From: CAIWAH01 sp043755815
Lineage (GTDB): Bacteria > Verrucomicrobiota > Verrucomicrobiia > Limisphaerales > UBA9464
Direction of reading: 5' to 3'
NCBI GenBank assembly: GCA_043755815.1
Contig: JAYUSF010000303.1
Location: 1-35,302 of the forward strand
Length of the DNA: 35,302 nucleotides
This document shows positions 17,848 to 26,081 of this stretch, in pieces (position 1 is the first letter of the stretch; each line of letters starts with the position of its first letter). Both the position numbers and the translations under genes were made by a program. The notes under the pieces are model-generated. The model saw only the letters and a program-made list of their open reading frames with translations. It did no database searches and was not told the origin of the DNA.

Positions 17848-19140
17848 ATGAAACTCCGCCCCACCCTCGCCCGGATCGCCGGCGTCGCGTTCACCACTGC
17901 CATCCTGTTCACCGGCTGTGAATCACGACAGGCTCCCTCCGGTGCGAAATCCCTTGGCGGCGACTGGCCCCAGTGGCGCGGCCCCGACCGCACCGACCGC
18001 TCACCGGACAAAGGCCTGCTCAAGGAATGGCCCGCCGGCGGACCCAAACTCGCCTGGCTCTATAAGGACGCCGGCCTCGGTTACGCCGGTTACTCCGTGG
18101 TCGGCGACCGGCTGTTCACCCTGGGCCTGCGCCACGGGCAGGAATTTATCCTCGCCGTGGACACCAAGAGCGGAACCGAAGCCTGGAGCGCGCCCGCCGG
18201 GCCCAAATATCCCAATGACTGGGGCGACGGCCCGCGCATGACTCCGACCGTCCATGACGGATTCGTTTACGCCATCGGCGGCCAGGGCCTTTTGGTTTGC
18301 GTGAACGCCAAGGATGGCAAGCCGATCTGGGAGAAGTCCCTCGTGAAGGATCTCGGCGGCAAACTCCCGGGCTGGGGTTACACTGAATCCCCGCTCATCG
18401 TCGGCCACCGGGTCATCGTCACGCCCGGCGGCGCTCAGGGCACCCTGGCCGCACTGGACCGCAAGACCGGCGCCGTCCTCTGGCGCAGCACCGCGCTTAA
18501 GGACGACGCCCACTATTCCTCGCCGATCCTCATCAACCACGCGGGCAAACAGCAGATCGTCCAACTGGTGGAGAAGAAGTTCTTCGGCGTTGATCCCGAG
18601 TCGGGTGCCGTGCTCTGGCAGGCGGATTTCCCCGGCCGTGTCGCCGTCATCCCGACGCCGATCTACAGCGACGGCATCGTCTACGTGACGGCCGGCTACG
18701 GCGTCGGCTGCAAGGCCGTCAAAATAGCCCCGGACGGCAAATCGGCCGAAACGCTCTACGAAAACAACAAGCTCATGAAGAACCACCACGGCGGCGTGGT
18801 CCTGGTGGATGGTTACCTCTACGGCCATTCCGACGGTTACGGCTGGATCTGCCAGGAACTCGCCACCGGCAAGGAAGTGTGGGTCCACAAGGGTTTCGGC
18901 AAGGGTGCGACCCACTACGCCGACGGCATGCTCTACTGCCTCGACGAAAAGAGCGGTGACGTCGCGCTGGTCGAAGCCTCCACCAAAGGCTGGAACGAGA
19001 AGGGCCGCTTCAAGCTCGATCCGTTGTCCACGCAGCGGAACAAACAGGGCGGCATTTGGCCCCACCCGGTCGTCATCGGCGGCAAGCTCTACCTGCGTGA
19101 TCAGGAATACCTGTTCTGCTTCGACGTGAAGGGGAAGTGA
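17848..19140 (+). CDS. PQQ-type beta-propeller repeat lipoprotein
   Basis: A 430-residue protein. The start at 17848 gives a short basic N-terminus, a hydrophobic core and FTGC, a plausible lipobox, so it is probably a lipoprotein. An ATG at 17809 would only add residues before the signal. Then comes DWPQWRGPDRTDRS, the hallmark opening of PVC outer-membrane-biogenesis BamB-like propellers, followed by repeated blades (KSGTEAWSAP, KDGKPIWEK, KTGAVLWRS, ESGAVLWQA, TGKEVWVHK). Such propellers are scaffolds or, with PQQ, dehydrogenases. No catalytic PQQ residues could be assigned, so an enzymatic role is unsupported. An intrinsic terminator follows 26 bases after the stop. Confidence 0.9.
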   Translation: MKLRPTLARIAGVAFTTAILFTGCESRQAPSGAKSLGGDWPQWRGPDRTDRSPDKGLLKEWPAGGPKLAWLYKDAGLGYAGYSVVGDRLFTLGLRHGQEFILAVDTKSGTEAWSAPAGPKYPNDWGDGPRMTPTVHDGFVYAIGGQGLLVCVNAKDGKPIWEKSLVKDLGGKLPGWGYTESPLIVGHRVIVTPGGAQGTLAALDRKTGAVLWRSTALKDDAHYSSPILINHAGKQQIVQLVEKKFFGVDPESGAVLWQADFPGRVAVIPTPIYSDGIVYVTAGYGVGCKAVKIAPDGKSAETLYENNKLMKNHHGGVVLVDGYLYGHSDGYGWICQELATGKEVWVHKGFGKGATHYADGMLYCLDEKSGDVALVEASTKGWNEKGRFKLDPLSTQRNKQGGIWPHPVVIGGKLYLRDQEYLFCFDVKGK

Positions 19141-19166
19141 ACCGGCCGACTCACCGTTCCCGATCC

Positions 19167-19194
19167 AGCCGACGGATTCGTCCGTCGGCTTTTT
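19167..19194 (+). terminator. Intrinsic terminator after the PQQ-repeat gene
   Basis: A perfect 10-bp stem (19167-19176 with 19181-19190) closes a TTCG tetraloop and is followed by five T (19190-19194). It lies 26 bases after the stop codon in the right orientation. Confidence 0.95.
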
Positions 19195-19215
19195 CATTTC
19201 TCCGCGGGTGCATCC

Positions 19216-19240
19216 CGTAGGAGACGAGGTAACGAGGCTC
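19216..19240. repeat. CGTAGGAG-type repeat, single arm
   Basis: A 25-base segment beginning CGTAGGAGACGAGG and ending in GAGGCTC. It aligns with the arms of the inverted repeat at 20813-20885, so the same family occurs twice within 1.7 kb. Here I see no matching second arm. Confidence 0.65.
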
Positions 19241-19292
19241 TGTTCCTTCCCCAAGCCGTAACGACGCAGTCGAAGAACGCACTCCGACTCAA

Positions 19293-19402
19293 ACACAGAG
19301 CCGCGGAGAACGCTGATGGGAGCCGGTGAAGCACACTGGAAAATGCGCGCCAGTTTGTCGGTCAAACTCCGCGTTCCCCTGCGTTCTCTGTGTCTCCGCG
19401 TA
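19293..19402. repeat. Inverted ACACAGAG / CGCGGAGAACGC motifs
   Basis: The left copy at 19293-19313 contains ACACAGAG then CGCGGAGAACGC. The right copy at 19368-19402, on the other strand, contains the same two blocks in variant order (ACGCGGAG, ACACAGAGAACGC). The pair encloses about 55 bases of unrecognised sequence. Confidence 0.6.
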
Positions 19403-19445
19403 AAAGCCCGCCCAGGGGCAACTGCATGGTTCCGGCCGGAGCCTG

Positions 19446-20150
19446 CTACTGCAACTGCTCCTTAACGTAGCGCTGGGCGTCCGCCAGCGTGCGCTTCAAG
19501 TCCGCCTCCACGGCGAACGCCTTGGCGAAGTTCGTTCCGTTGCGGCTGCCGCTCACCCGGACTTCACCGGCCGCCCGGTCATAGACGATCAGGGCACGGT
19601 CTTTGGCCGCACCTGCCTGAGTCTGGTTCCACGAAGCCAGTTCCGCCTCGGTCCGGAACTCACTGACGGCCTGTTTGGGCCAGGCCTCACGCAACGCCGT
19701 CAGTTCGGGATTGGGACCGCCGCGGGTTGCCCCGACCGGATCGAGCATGGCGACCTGGATCAACGGGGCTTGGGCCGGAAGCAACAGCAGCGCCGCGCAG
19801 ACGATCACCGCCGCGCCGGTCGCCACGGAAAGCCACCGCCGCCACGCGGTCCAAGCCGACGCCGCCTTGGCCGGCGCGGACACGGACGCCCCATAAGTCT
19901 GGCGAACTTTGGCCCGCAGCCGCTCGCGGGCGTAGCCGGGCAGCTCGCCGGTCCGGCTTTCGGTGGCGTTCAACAGCGAAGCCGCCTCGGCCAGGGCTTT
20001 GGCTTCCGCCAGCCGTTGTTCGAATGCGCGGCGGCCGGCCGGGTCGCCGGCCTGCAAGGCATCCACCTCCGCCTGCTCGGCGGGCGTCAACTGGCGGGCG
20101 GCGGCCTTCATGGCCAGCTCGGCGATCCGTGGTTCATCCGGATGATTCAT
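19446..20150 (-). CDS. Putative anti-sigma factor, single-pass membrane protein
   Basis: A 234-residue protein that starts within the stop of the sigma gene (ATGA overlap at 20147-20150). Residues 1-105 are helical and cytoplasmic in character (LTPAEQAEVDALQAGDPAGRRAFEQRL, like the short zinc-less anti-sigma domains of PVC bacteria). One membrane helix spans about 107-125. The remaining roughly 105 residues would be periplasmic and are of unknown fold. No HxxxCxxC zinc motif is visible. Coupling to the sigma gene is the main reason to call it the anti-sigma factor; the sequence itself is not diagnostic. Confidence 0.7.
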   Translation of the reverse strand: MNHPDEPRIAELAMKAAARQLTPAEQAEVDALQAGDPAGRRAFEQRLAEAKALAEAASLLNATESRTGELPGYARERLRAKVRQTYGASVSAPAKAASAWTAWRRWLSVATGAAVIVCAALLLLPAQAPLIQVAMLDPVGATRGGPNPELTALREAWPKQAVSEFRTEAELASWNQTQAGAAKDRALIVYDRAAGEVRVSGSRNGTNFAKAFAVEADLKRTLADAQRYVKEQLQ

Positions 20151-20755
20151 CGCAAATACGCCTCCAGTTCTTTCAGCAATTCCGGTTGCCAGCCCGCCGC
20201 CTGCCGGAGCGCGTCGAGGCCGCGCTTGAGATAGACGCCCACGCTCCCGACCGCGAGGCCGTATTTGGCGGCGATCTCCTCGTAGCTCAGGCGATGCTGG
20301 TAGAAGTCGGTGATGATCGCCCGATGCTCCGGCTTCAGCGCCTGCTGCAAGTCGGCCAACAGGGCGGCCAGTTCCGCAGCCTTCAGGTTGTCCAGCGGCG
20401 AGGTGGCCGGGTCCACGGGCTCCACGGGGGCTGCATCCTGTTCGCGCAGCGCCTCCAGGCTCGTGGTCTGACCGCTGCCACGCTTCTGGGCGAAATGCTC
20501 ACGCAGCCGGCTCACCGCCCGGTGATGCGCTATGCTGGCGACCAGCGGCTTGAGTTCCTCAGCTGACTTCGCGTTCCGGGCGGCCCCGACCAGTTCCTCC
20601 AGCGCCTCGATGGCCACGTCCTCCACGTCGCCGGGCAGATACGGCTGCAGCTTGGCCTGCGCGGCCGCGAAAGCGACCGGCCAAAGCCCCGCGAAGGCGT
20701 CTTCCCACGCCTCGGGATCGCCCCGCAACAATGCGCTCAGTTCCGGTTCCGCCAC
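20147..20755 (-). CDS. ECF-like sigma-70 family RNA polymerase sigma factor
   Basis: About 202 residues from the GTG at 20755 (MAEPELSALLRGDPEAWEDAF). Region 2 covers about 10-85, including DVEDVAIEALEELV and SIAHHRAVSRLREHF. Region 4 covers about 135-185, including LKPEHRAIITDFYQHRLSYEEIAAKYGLAVGSVGVYLKRGLDALRQ, a clear sigma-4 helix-turn-helix. A longer reading from the GTG at 20839 would take its first residues from an inverted repeat, so I prefer 20755; neither has a Shine-Dalgarno. It directs RNA polymerase to a regulon not visible here. It is translationally coupled to the membrane protein downstream, its probable inhibitor. Confidence 0.87.
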   Translation of the reverse strand: MAEPELSALLRGDPEAWEDAFAGLWPVAFAAAQAKLQPYLPGDVEDVAIEALEELVGAARNAKSAEELKPLVASIAHHRAVSRLREHFAQKRGSGQTTSLEALREQDAAPVEPVDPATSPLDNLKAAELAALLADLQQALKPEHRAIITDFYQHRLSYEEIAAKYGLAVGSVGVYLKRGLDALRQAAGWQPELLKELEAYLR

Positions 20756-20812
20756 GGCGCGGAAGCTTGGTGTGAACGACGGCGCGGGCGCAATTCCCCA
20801 GCTCGTGAACCC

Positions 20813-20885
20813 CGTAGGAGCCGACGTGAGGAAGCTCACTCTGTTTTGGCGCGAGAGTTAGAGCCTCCTCACGTCGGCGCCTACG
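20813..20885. repeat. Inverted repeat of the CGTAGGAG family
   Basis: Arms 20813-20837 and 20861-20885 are reverse complements at 23 of 25 positions, with a 23-base loop. The left arm resembles the single arm at 19216-19240. It lies just upstream of the sigma gene and overlaps the longest possible 5' extension of that gene. Confidence 0.8.
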
Positions 20886-21262
20886 GATCACGGGCACGAG
20901 CCACGGCAGTTTCCCCCGCCCATGAACCTGCGGTCGTCCGAGCACCCCTAACCCCGTCCCTCTCCCCAAGGGAGAGGGGATAGCCCGCCCGCGCCGGCTC
21001 ACTCCACACGCCGGACAGACGAGGGCTGCGGTGGGGTCCGCTGAAGTGAGATTGCGCAGAGCCGGCGAGCAGCGCGTGGAAGGGTTGCTGGATTGGGCTA
21101 CGTTCTCCCTCGCCTCGGGGGAGGGCCGGGGTGAGGGCGGGCTTTCCCACCGAATGCGGCCGGGAACGCTGGCTGAGGAGTTGATGCGACGCCTTCGGCG
21201 AACACCCTGCGCTTTGACTCTTCAGGTGCGGCCCGACATTTTCAGGGTCCGTTCAGAACCAA
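20886..21262. other. Gene-free spacer with CCCTCTCCC-type repeats
   Basis: No credible gene is visible between the sigma gene promoter side and the protease. Copy A (20945-20980) contains a perfect 9-bp hairpin (20958-20966 with 20970-20978). Copy B (21101-21141) is a related sequence in the opposite orientation. GCCGGCTC (20993-21000) and GAGCCGGC (21059-21066) are nested between them. The last 120 bases are unremarkable and must include the protease promoter. Confidence 0.65.
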
Positions 21263-22657
21263 ATGCGCGCCGTGACGTTTAACCGCCCCGTGAACCGTTT
21301 TGCCGGTCTGCTACTCATCGCCCTGCTGGTCGCGCCGTTCGGCCGCGCGGCGGACGAACCGACCCTTGCCGGGGACGAGGCGATGTCCGCGACACCTTCG
21401 GCCGACATCCGCCGCGACGCCACGGTGCTGGCGGTCGAGCGGGTCATGCCGGCGGTCGTGAACATCGCCACGCGCACCTGGGTGGACCGCGAGAGCGCCT
21501 ACGAGCGTCGGCTGCGCGAGTTTTACGGCTACCAGCGCCGGCCCGAGGCCAACTACGCCCGCGGTTCCGGCGTGGTCATCGACGAGGACGGTTACGTGCT
21601 GACCAATTCCCACGTCGTGGGCGACGCCGACGACATCTGGGTGCAGTTCTTCGACAGTGACGAGGCGATCCCGGCCAAGCGCGTCGAACTGTCGCAGAGC
21701 AAGGACGTCGCGTTGCTGAAGCTGAATCCGAAGCAGCACCGCAAGTTCCGGGCGGTGAAGTTCGCCAAGGACGACGACCTGCTGCTCGGCGAAACCGTCA
21801 TCGCGCTGGGCAATCCATTCGGCCTCGGCGGCTCGATTGCGAAGGGCATTCTCAGTTCCAAATCCCGCCGGCCCTCCACCGCGCTGCCGGCCGGCGAATC
21901 GCTGGACATCGCCGACTGGCTGCAGACCGACGCCGCCATCAATCCGGGCAATTCCGGCGGTCCGCTGGTGAACCTGCGCGGGGAACTCATCGGCCTGAAC
22001 GTGGCGGTCCTCAGTCCCGGCCACAGCCAGGGAATCGGCTTCGCCATCCCCATCCATCGGGTGAACGAGGCGCTGGCCGAGATGTTGAGCGGCGAGACGG
22101 TGAGCGGGTATTGGTTTGGCGCCCGGCTCAAGCCGGCTTCGCGTCCTTTGACGGTGCAGGTTGTGCAGCCCGGGAGCCCGGCAGCCCAGGCAGGCATCGA
22201 AGCCGGCGACACGATCCTGCAGGTGAACGGCAAGCCACCCGGCAGCCTGATCGAGTTCAACCGCGTTCTCACCACCGCGAAGGACAAACGCGAGATCGAG
22301 CTGCTGACCCGCCGCAACGGCGAGAACCGCCAGACCCAGCTCCGCCTGATCGATGAACGCGTTTTCTTCAACAACGCGCTGCTCCGCAAGCGGGCCGGTT
22401 TCACGGTTCGGGAGACGCCGAACGGTTTTGCCGTGGACGCCGTGGAGCGGGGCGGGCCCGCGGAACAGGCCCGGTTGCGTCCCGGCATGTTGCTGGCGTC
22501 GGTCGAAGAGCAGCCGGTGGATTCGCTGGTGAGCCTGGCCAAGGCTGCCTACAGCCGTGAGGCGGGCGCCTCGCTCAAGCTGGGAGTGGTCTTCCTCGAA
22601 CGCGCCGGGCTGTTCGTGCGGCGCTACGAGGGGGAACTTGCCGTCAAGCTGCGGTAA
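21263..22657 (+). CDS. HtrA/DegP-like periplasmic serine protease
   Basis: A 464-residue protein with an N-terminal signal peptide (hydrophobic 14-27, possible cleavage near GRAA). The trypsin-like domain carries H117 (TNSHVVGDAD), D148 (SKDVALLKL) and S231 (NPGNSGGPL), a complete catalytic triad. Two PDZ domains follow at about 275-365 and 380-450. This is the DegP/DegQ arrangement used for quality control of envelope proteins. PDZ2 is short and divergent. The next gene on the same strand is an ABC ATPase 110 bases away, with an inverted repeat between them, so co-transcription is uncertain. Confidence 0.93.
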   Translation: MRAVTFNRPVNRFAGLLLIALLVAPFGRAADEPTLAGDEAMSATPSADIRRDATVLAVERVMPAVVNIATRTWVDRESAYERRLREFYGYQRRPEANYARGSGVVIDEDGYVLTNSHVVGDADDIWVQFFDSDEAIPAKRVELSQSKDVALLKLNPKQHRKFRAVKFAKDDDLLLGETVIALGNPFGLGGSIAKGILSSKSRRPSTALPAGESLDIADWLQTDAAINPGNSGGPLVNLRGELIGLNVAVLSPGHSQGIGFAIPIHRVNEALAEMLSGETVSGYWFGARLKPASRPLTVQVVQPGSPAAQAGIEAGDTILQVNGKPPGSLIEFNRVLTTAKDKREIELLTRRNGENRQTQLRLIDERVFFNNALLRKRAGFTVRETPNGFAVDAVERGGPAEQARLRPGMLLASVEEQPVDSLVSLAKAAYSREAGASLKLGVVFLERAGLFVRRYEGELAVKLR

Positions 22658-22677
22658 ACCGGGTGACATGCGTTGAA

Positions 22678-22742
22678 CAGGGGCCGGCGGAGACGAGTCC
22701 ACGCTCCACACTTTCGGGGAGCCGGCGAATGACAAGCCCCTG
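22678..22742. repeat. Inverted repeat between protease and ABC genes
   Basis: CAGGGGC (22678-22684) and GCCCCTG (22736-22742) are reverse complements, with GCCGGCG copies just inside at 22683-22689 and 22721-22727. The centre holds GAGTCCACGCTCCACAC, which resembles intergenic motifs I associate with Verrucomicrobia; that is recollection, not a search. Confidence 0.5.
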
Positions 22743-22767
22743 TCCGCCCCCTAGTCTGCCCGTCTAC

Positions 22768-23736
22768 ATGGAAGCCGTTCCCATGATCGAGGTCCGTGAC
22801 CTCACCAAGAAGTATCCCGGCCGCACGGCCGTGAACGGCATTACCTTTTCCGTGGGCCGGGGTGAGGTCGTCGGCTTCCTCGGTCCGAACGGCGCGGGCA
22901 AGTCCACAACCATGCGGATCCTTTCCGGCTTCCTGCCGGCGACAAGTGGCACGGCGCGCATTGCCGGCTTCGACGTCTTTCACCAGCCGGACGAGGTGCG
23001 CCGGCGCATCGGCTACATGCCGGAGAACAACCCGCTCCACCTCGACATGCGGGTCCGCGAATACCTGAAGTTCCGGGGCCGGCTGAAGGGCCTGGGCTGG
23101 TCCAAGAGCCGCGAACGGGTGGACACCGTGCTCCGGCAATGCGGTCTGCTCGACGTGCAGCAGCGCATCATCGGCCAGCTTTCCAAGGGTTACCGGCAAC
23201 GCGTGGGTTTGGCCGACGCGCTCGTCCATGAACCCGACCTCGTCATCCTCGATGAACCGACCATCGGCCTTGACCCGCACCAGATCCGGTCGGTGCGGGC
23301 GCTGATCAAGGAGCTTGGAAAGCTGCACACCGTCCTGATTTCGACCCACATCCTGAGCGAGGTGGAAATGACCTGCTCGCGGGTGCTGATCCTGAACCGC
23401 GGCGAGATCATCGCTTCGGACGCCACTGCGGACCTCGAGAAGCGGGTGGATCATGACGGCCACGTGGTGGCCGAGATCGCGGCCACGCCGGCCGAGCTGA
23501 CCGAAGCCTTCCGGGATCTGCCCGAGGTGGAGCGGTTCGACCTCACGCCGGCCGACGGGGATTTTTTCCGACTTTCGCTCACGCCGCGCAACGGCGCCGA
23601 CCTCCGCCCGCTCGTCTACGAGCAGGCCCGCGCCCACGGGTGGCAGTTGCGCGAACTCACGCGGCGCCGGCATTCGCTCGAGGACATCTTCGTGCACCTG
23701 ACCCGCAGCCGGAAGGAGGAGCAGACCCGCCGATGA
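22768..23736 (+). CDS. ABC transporter ATP-binding protein, GldA-like
   Basis: A 322-residue cytoplasmic ATPase. Walker A is GPNGAGKST at 39-47, the signature is LSKGYRQR at 138-145, Walker B is VILDEP at 159-164, followed by TIGLDP and the H-loop ISTHIL. The C-terminal extension (about 225-320) is typical of ABC-2 ATPases of the GldA/CcmA-like group. A start at 22783 (MIEVRDLTKKYPG) is equally acceptable. The stop overlaps the permease start (ATGA), so the two are coupled. It would energise the permease encoded next; the substrate is unknown. Confidence 0.93.
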   Translation: MEAVPMIEVRDLTKKYPGRTAVNGITFSVGRGEVVGFLGPNGAGKSTTMRILSGFLPATSGTARIAGFDVFHQPDEVRRRIGYMPENNPLHLDMRVREYLKFRGRLKGLGWSKSRERVDTVLRQCGLLDVQQRIIGQLSKGYRQRVGLADALVHEPDLVILDEPTIGLDPHQIRSVRALIKELGKLHTVLISTHILSEVEMTCSRVLILNRGEIIASDATADLEKRVDHDGHVVAEIAATPAELTEAFRDLPEVERFDLTPADGDFFRLSLTPRNGADLRPLVYEQARAHGWQLRELTRRRHSLEDIFVHLTRSRKEEQTRR

Positions 23737-24485
23737 ACGTCTTCCTGGCTCTGGTTCGCCGTGAACTCGGCATCGCCTTCAACTCGCTCGCCGGCTACGT
23801 GGTCGTGGCGGTGACCTTGCTGCTGACCGGCTTCTCGCTCGTGGACATCTGCACCAAGCTGGCGAACGTGCCGGACGACAAGCCGATCACCGAGACGTTT
23901 TACCAGAGCGCCTATTTCTGGGTGATCCTGCTGGTCGTTTCGCCCGTCATCACGATGCGGACGTTCGCCGCCGAAAAATCTTCCGGCACCTATGAGTCCC
24001 TGATGACGACGCCGGTCGGCGACACCCAGGTTGTGCTCGCGAAATTCACCGGCTCGCTCCTGTTCTATGGGCTGACGTGGCTGCCGCTGCTGGCGGTGCT
24101 GGCGGTGCTCCGGCAGGTCACGGGACAGGCAGCCTTTCTTGAACCCCGGGTGACCGCGGTCGCCTTTGGCGGCGTCATCTTGGTGGGTTCCTTTTTCATG
24201 GCGATGGGCTGCTTCGCCTCGTCGCTCACGCGCAGCCAGGTCATTGCGGCGATGATGAGTTTCCTGTTCGGGGTCGGGTTCTGGGTCATCAGCCTGCGGC
24301 CCGCGATGCCCAATGCGGCCGAAGGGATCATGGGCCGGGTGTTCGACCACCTGTCGCTGGTCCGGCACATGGAGGACTTTTCCCGGGGCGTGGTGGACTC
24401 CCGGCACCTCGTCTTTTACCTCACGGGCACGGCGCTGTTCATCTTCCTGACCCAGCGCGTGGTCGAAAGCCGCCGCTGGAAATGA
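23733..24485 (+). CDS. ABC-2 type permease, GldF-like
   Basis: A 250-residue membrane protein with about six hydrophobic helices. The start at 23733 overlaps the ATPase stop by ATGA. An AAGGAGGAG motif lies about 13-20 bases upstream. Typical features are FLALVRRELGIAFNSLAGYVV at the N-terminus and TMRTFAAEKSSGTYESLMTTPVGD, the conserved cytoplasmic loop of GldF/ABC-2 permeases. It forms the channel with the GldA-like ATPase. It overlaps the auxiliary protein gene at its 3' end, again by ATGA. Despite the Gld name, gliding motility is not implied. Confidence 0.92.
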   Translation: MNVFLALVRRELGIAFNSLAGYVVVAVTLLLTGFSLVDICTKLANVPDDKPITETFYQSAYFWVILLVVSPVITMRTFAAEKSSGTYESLMTTPVGDTQVVLAKFTGSLLFYGLTWLPLLAVLAVLRQVTGQAAFLEPRVTAVAFGGVILVGSFFMAMGCFASSLTRSQVIAAMMSFLFGVGFWVISLRPAMPNAAEGIMGRVFDHLSLVRHMEDFSRGVVDSRHLVFYLTGTALFIFLTQRVVESRRWK

Positions 24486-25999
24486 GTTCAACCCCGGATC
24501 AACCCAGCTTTGTGCCGGCGCGGCGTTTCACCACCGCGCTGAGCGTGACCCTGTCGGTGGTCGCCGCGCTCGTGATCGTCGGGGTGCTGAACTATCTCGC
24601 GGTGAGCCGCCGGGTCTGGCGGCACGACTTTTCCGGGGCGAGCGCGCGGCCCCTGTCGCCGCTGACCCTGCAGACGCTTGCGGGACTGACCAACGACGTG
24701 AAGGTCACGGTGCTGTTTCGCAGCGACTCGGCACTGTTCCCCCACGTGGACCGCCTGCTCCGCGAATACACCGCGCGGCAGGCCCACGTGGTCGTGCAGC
24801 ACGTCGAATACCTGCGCAGCCCCGGCGCCGCCGAACTGGCCAAGGTGCGCTACAAGCTCGGGACCACCGCGGGCGACCTCGTGGTTTTTGAAAGCGGCGG
24901 CCGCCAGTTCGTCGTCACCACCGCCGACCTCACGATATACAACGACGACGACATCAAGGCGCTGATCGGCGGCGAAAAGGTCGAGATCCGTCGCGCGGGT
25001 TTCCGGGGCGAAGAACGGTTCACCGCGGCCATCGCGTCGGTTTCCGAAGGAGTCACCTTTCGCGCCGCCTACCTCCAGGGCCACGGCGAACATGCCGGCG
25101 ACAGCGACGACGCGATCATGGGCTACGCGAAGTTCAACAGCCTGCTCGTCAACGAACGCAACCTCCAGATTCAGCCGCTCAAGCTCGCGGGGACGACGAA
25201 TGAAATTCCCGCCGACTGCCAGTTGCTGATCATCGCCGGGCCCACGGCACCCTTTGTCCCGTCCGAACTGGTCCAGATCGAGGCCTTTCTGCAGCGCGGC
25301 GGCCGCCTGCTGGTGCTGCTCCATCCGCACGCGGTCGCCCGCAGCACCGGTTTGGAGAACCTGCTCGCCCGGTGGGCCATCGTCTGCCCGGCGATGTATG
25401 CCGGTGACGAACAGCTCACCAGCTACACCAAACTCGACGTCATCGCGAAGACGTTCGGGGCCCACGCCCTGATGGCGCCGCTCCGGCGCGAAGAGGGCGC
25501 CCTCTATTTTCCGCTCCCCCGAGTGGTCGCGCCCATGCCGCCGGACCGGTTGGCCGCGGACGCGCCAAAGGCCGACGTGCTGGTGACCACGGGCGCGCAG
25601 GGGCTGACCAAGTCCCGGGTTGGAACCGGCGATGCGGCCTTTGATCCGGCCCGGGACAGGCGGAACATCGTGGTGCCGCTCGCGGTGGCGGCCGAAAAGG
25701 GCGGCGTGGCCGGCGTTTCCACGGGCCGCGGCGCCACCCGCCTGGTGGTCATCGGCGACTCGACCATGTTCGGCAACAAGACCCTCGACGACGCCAACAA
25801 CCGCGACTTCGCCGGTCTGTGCGTGAGCTGGCTGCTCGACCGGCCGCAGGGACTCGCGATCGGCCCCCGACCGGTGAACGAATACCGGCTCAACCTCACC
25901 GAAAAACAGCTCCGCGTCCTGCGTTGGACGCTGATTGGCGCGCTGCCCGGTGGCGTGCTGGTGTTGGGTTGGCTGGTCTGGCTCCGGAGGCGTTCATGA
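24482..25999 (+). CDS. GldG-like ABC transporter auxiliary protein (PF09822 type)
   Basis: A 505-residue protein. It has an N-terminal membrane helix (about 20-40, then SRRVWRHDFSGASARPLSPLT), a large periplasmic domain and a C-terminal helix at about 480-500. Markers of the family are LSPLTLQTLAGLTNDVKVTVLFRSD, YLQGHGEHAGDSDD, LLIIAGPTAPFVPSELVQIEAFLQRGGRLLVLL and VVIGDSTMFGNKTLDDANNRDF. It is thought to couple a periplasmic domain to the ABC-2 permease. It overlaps the permease gene, and the DUF4340 gene starts 82 bases later. Substrate unknown. Confidence 0.92.
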   Translation: MSSTPDQPSFVPARRFTTALSVTLSVVAALVIVGVLNYLAVSRRVWRHDFSGASARPLSPLTLQTLAGLTNDVKVTVLFRSDSALFPHVDRLLREYTARQAHVVVQHVEYLRSPGAAELAKVRYKLGTTAGDLVVFESGGRQFVVTTADLTIYNDDDIKALIGGEKVEIRRAGFRGEERFTAAIASVSEGVTFRAAYLQGHGEHAGDSDDAIMGYAKFNSLLVNERNLQIQPLKLAGTTNEIPADCQLLIIAGPTAPFVPSELVQIEAFLQRGGRLLVLLHPHAVARSTGLENLLARWAIVCPAMYAGDEQLTSYTKLDVIAKTFGAHALMAPLRREEGALYFPLPRVVAPMPPDRLAADAPKADVLVTTGAQGLTKSRVGTGDAAFDPARDRRNIVVPLAVAAEKGGVAGVSTGRGATRLVVIGDSTMFGNKTLDDANNRDFAGLCVSWLLDRPQGLAIGPRPVNEYRLNLTEKQLRVLRWTLIGALPGGVLVLGWLVWLRRRS

Positions 26000-26081
26000 C
26001 TGGTCCGATTTCCATCCCCTTGCGCTTCCGTGCCGCCGTTCCCGTGCGGGCGCCCCAACCTCGATCCGCCCTTCCCGCGCT

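Larger units (their letters stand above)
19195..19445. other. Gene-free spacer with two repeat families
   Basis: Together with the terminator this makes just over 300 bases without a gene. It holds one copy of a CGTAGGAG-type repeat (19216-19240) and an inverted pair of ACACAGAG/GCGGAGAACGC motifs (19293-19313 and 19368-19402). I see no coding potential. Confidence 0.65.

Noticed and set aside
18001..19365. Antisense open frame opposite the PQQ-repeat gene
   Set aside because: It crosses an intrinsic terminator and repeat DNA, and the opposite frame is a convincing beta-propeller.
19195..21262. Possible CRISPR array among the repeats
   Set aside because: Repeats are few, divergent, palindromic and irregularly spaced, with no regular spacers and no cas genes.
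22768..25999. Interpretation of the GldA/F/G-like genes as gliding motility machinery
   Set aside because: No other gliding or type IX secretion genes are present, and the same ABC family occurs widely in non-gliding bacteria.
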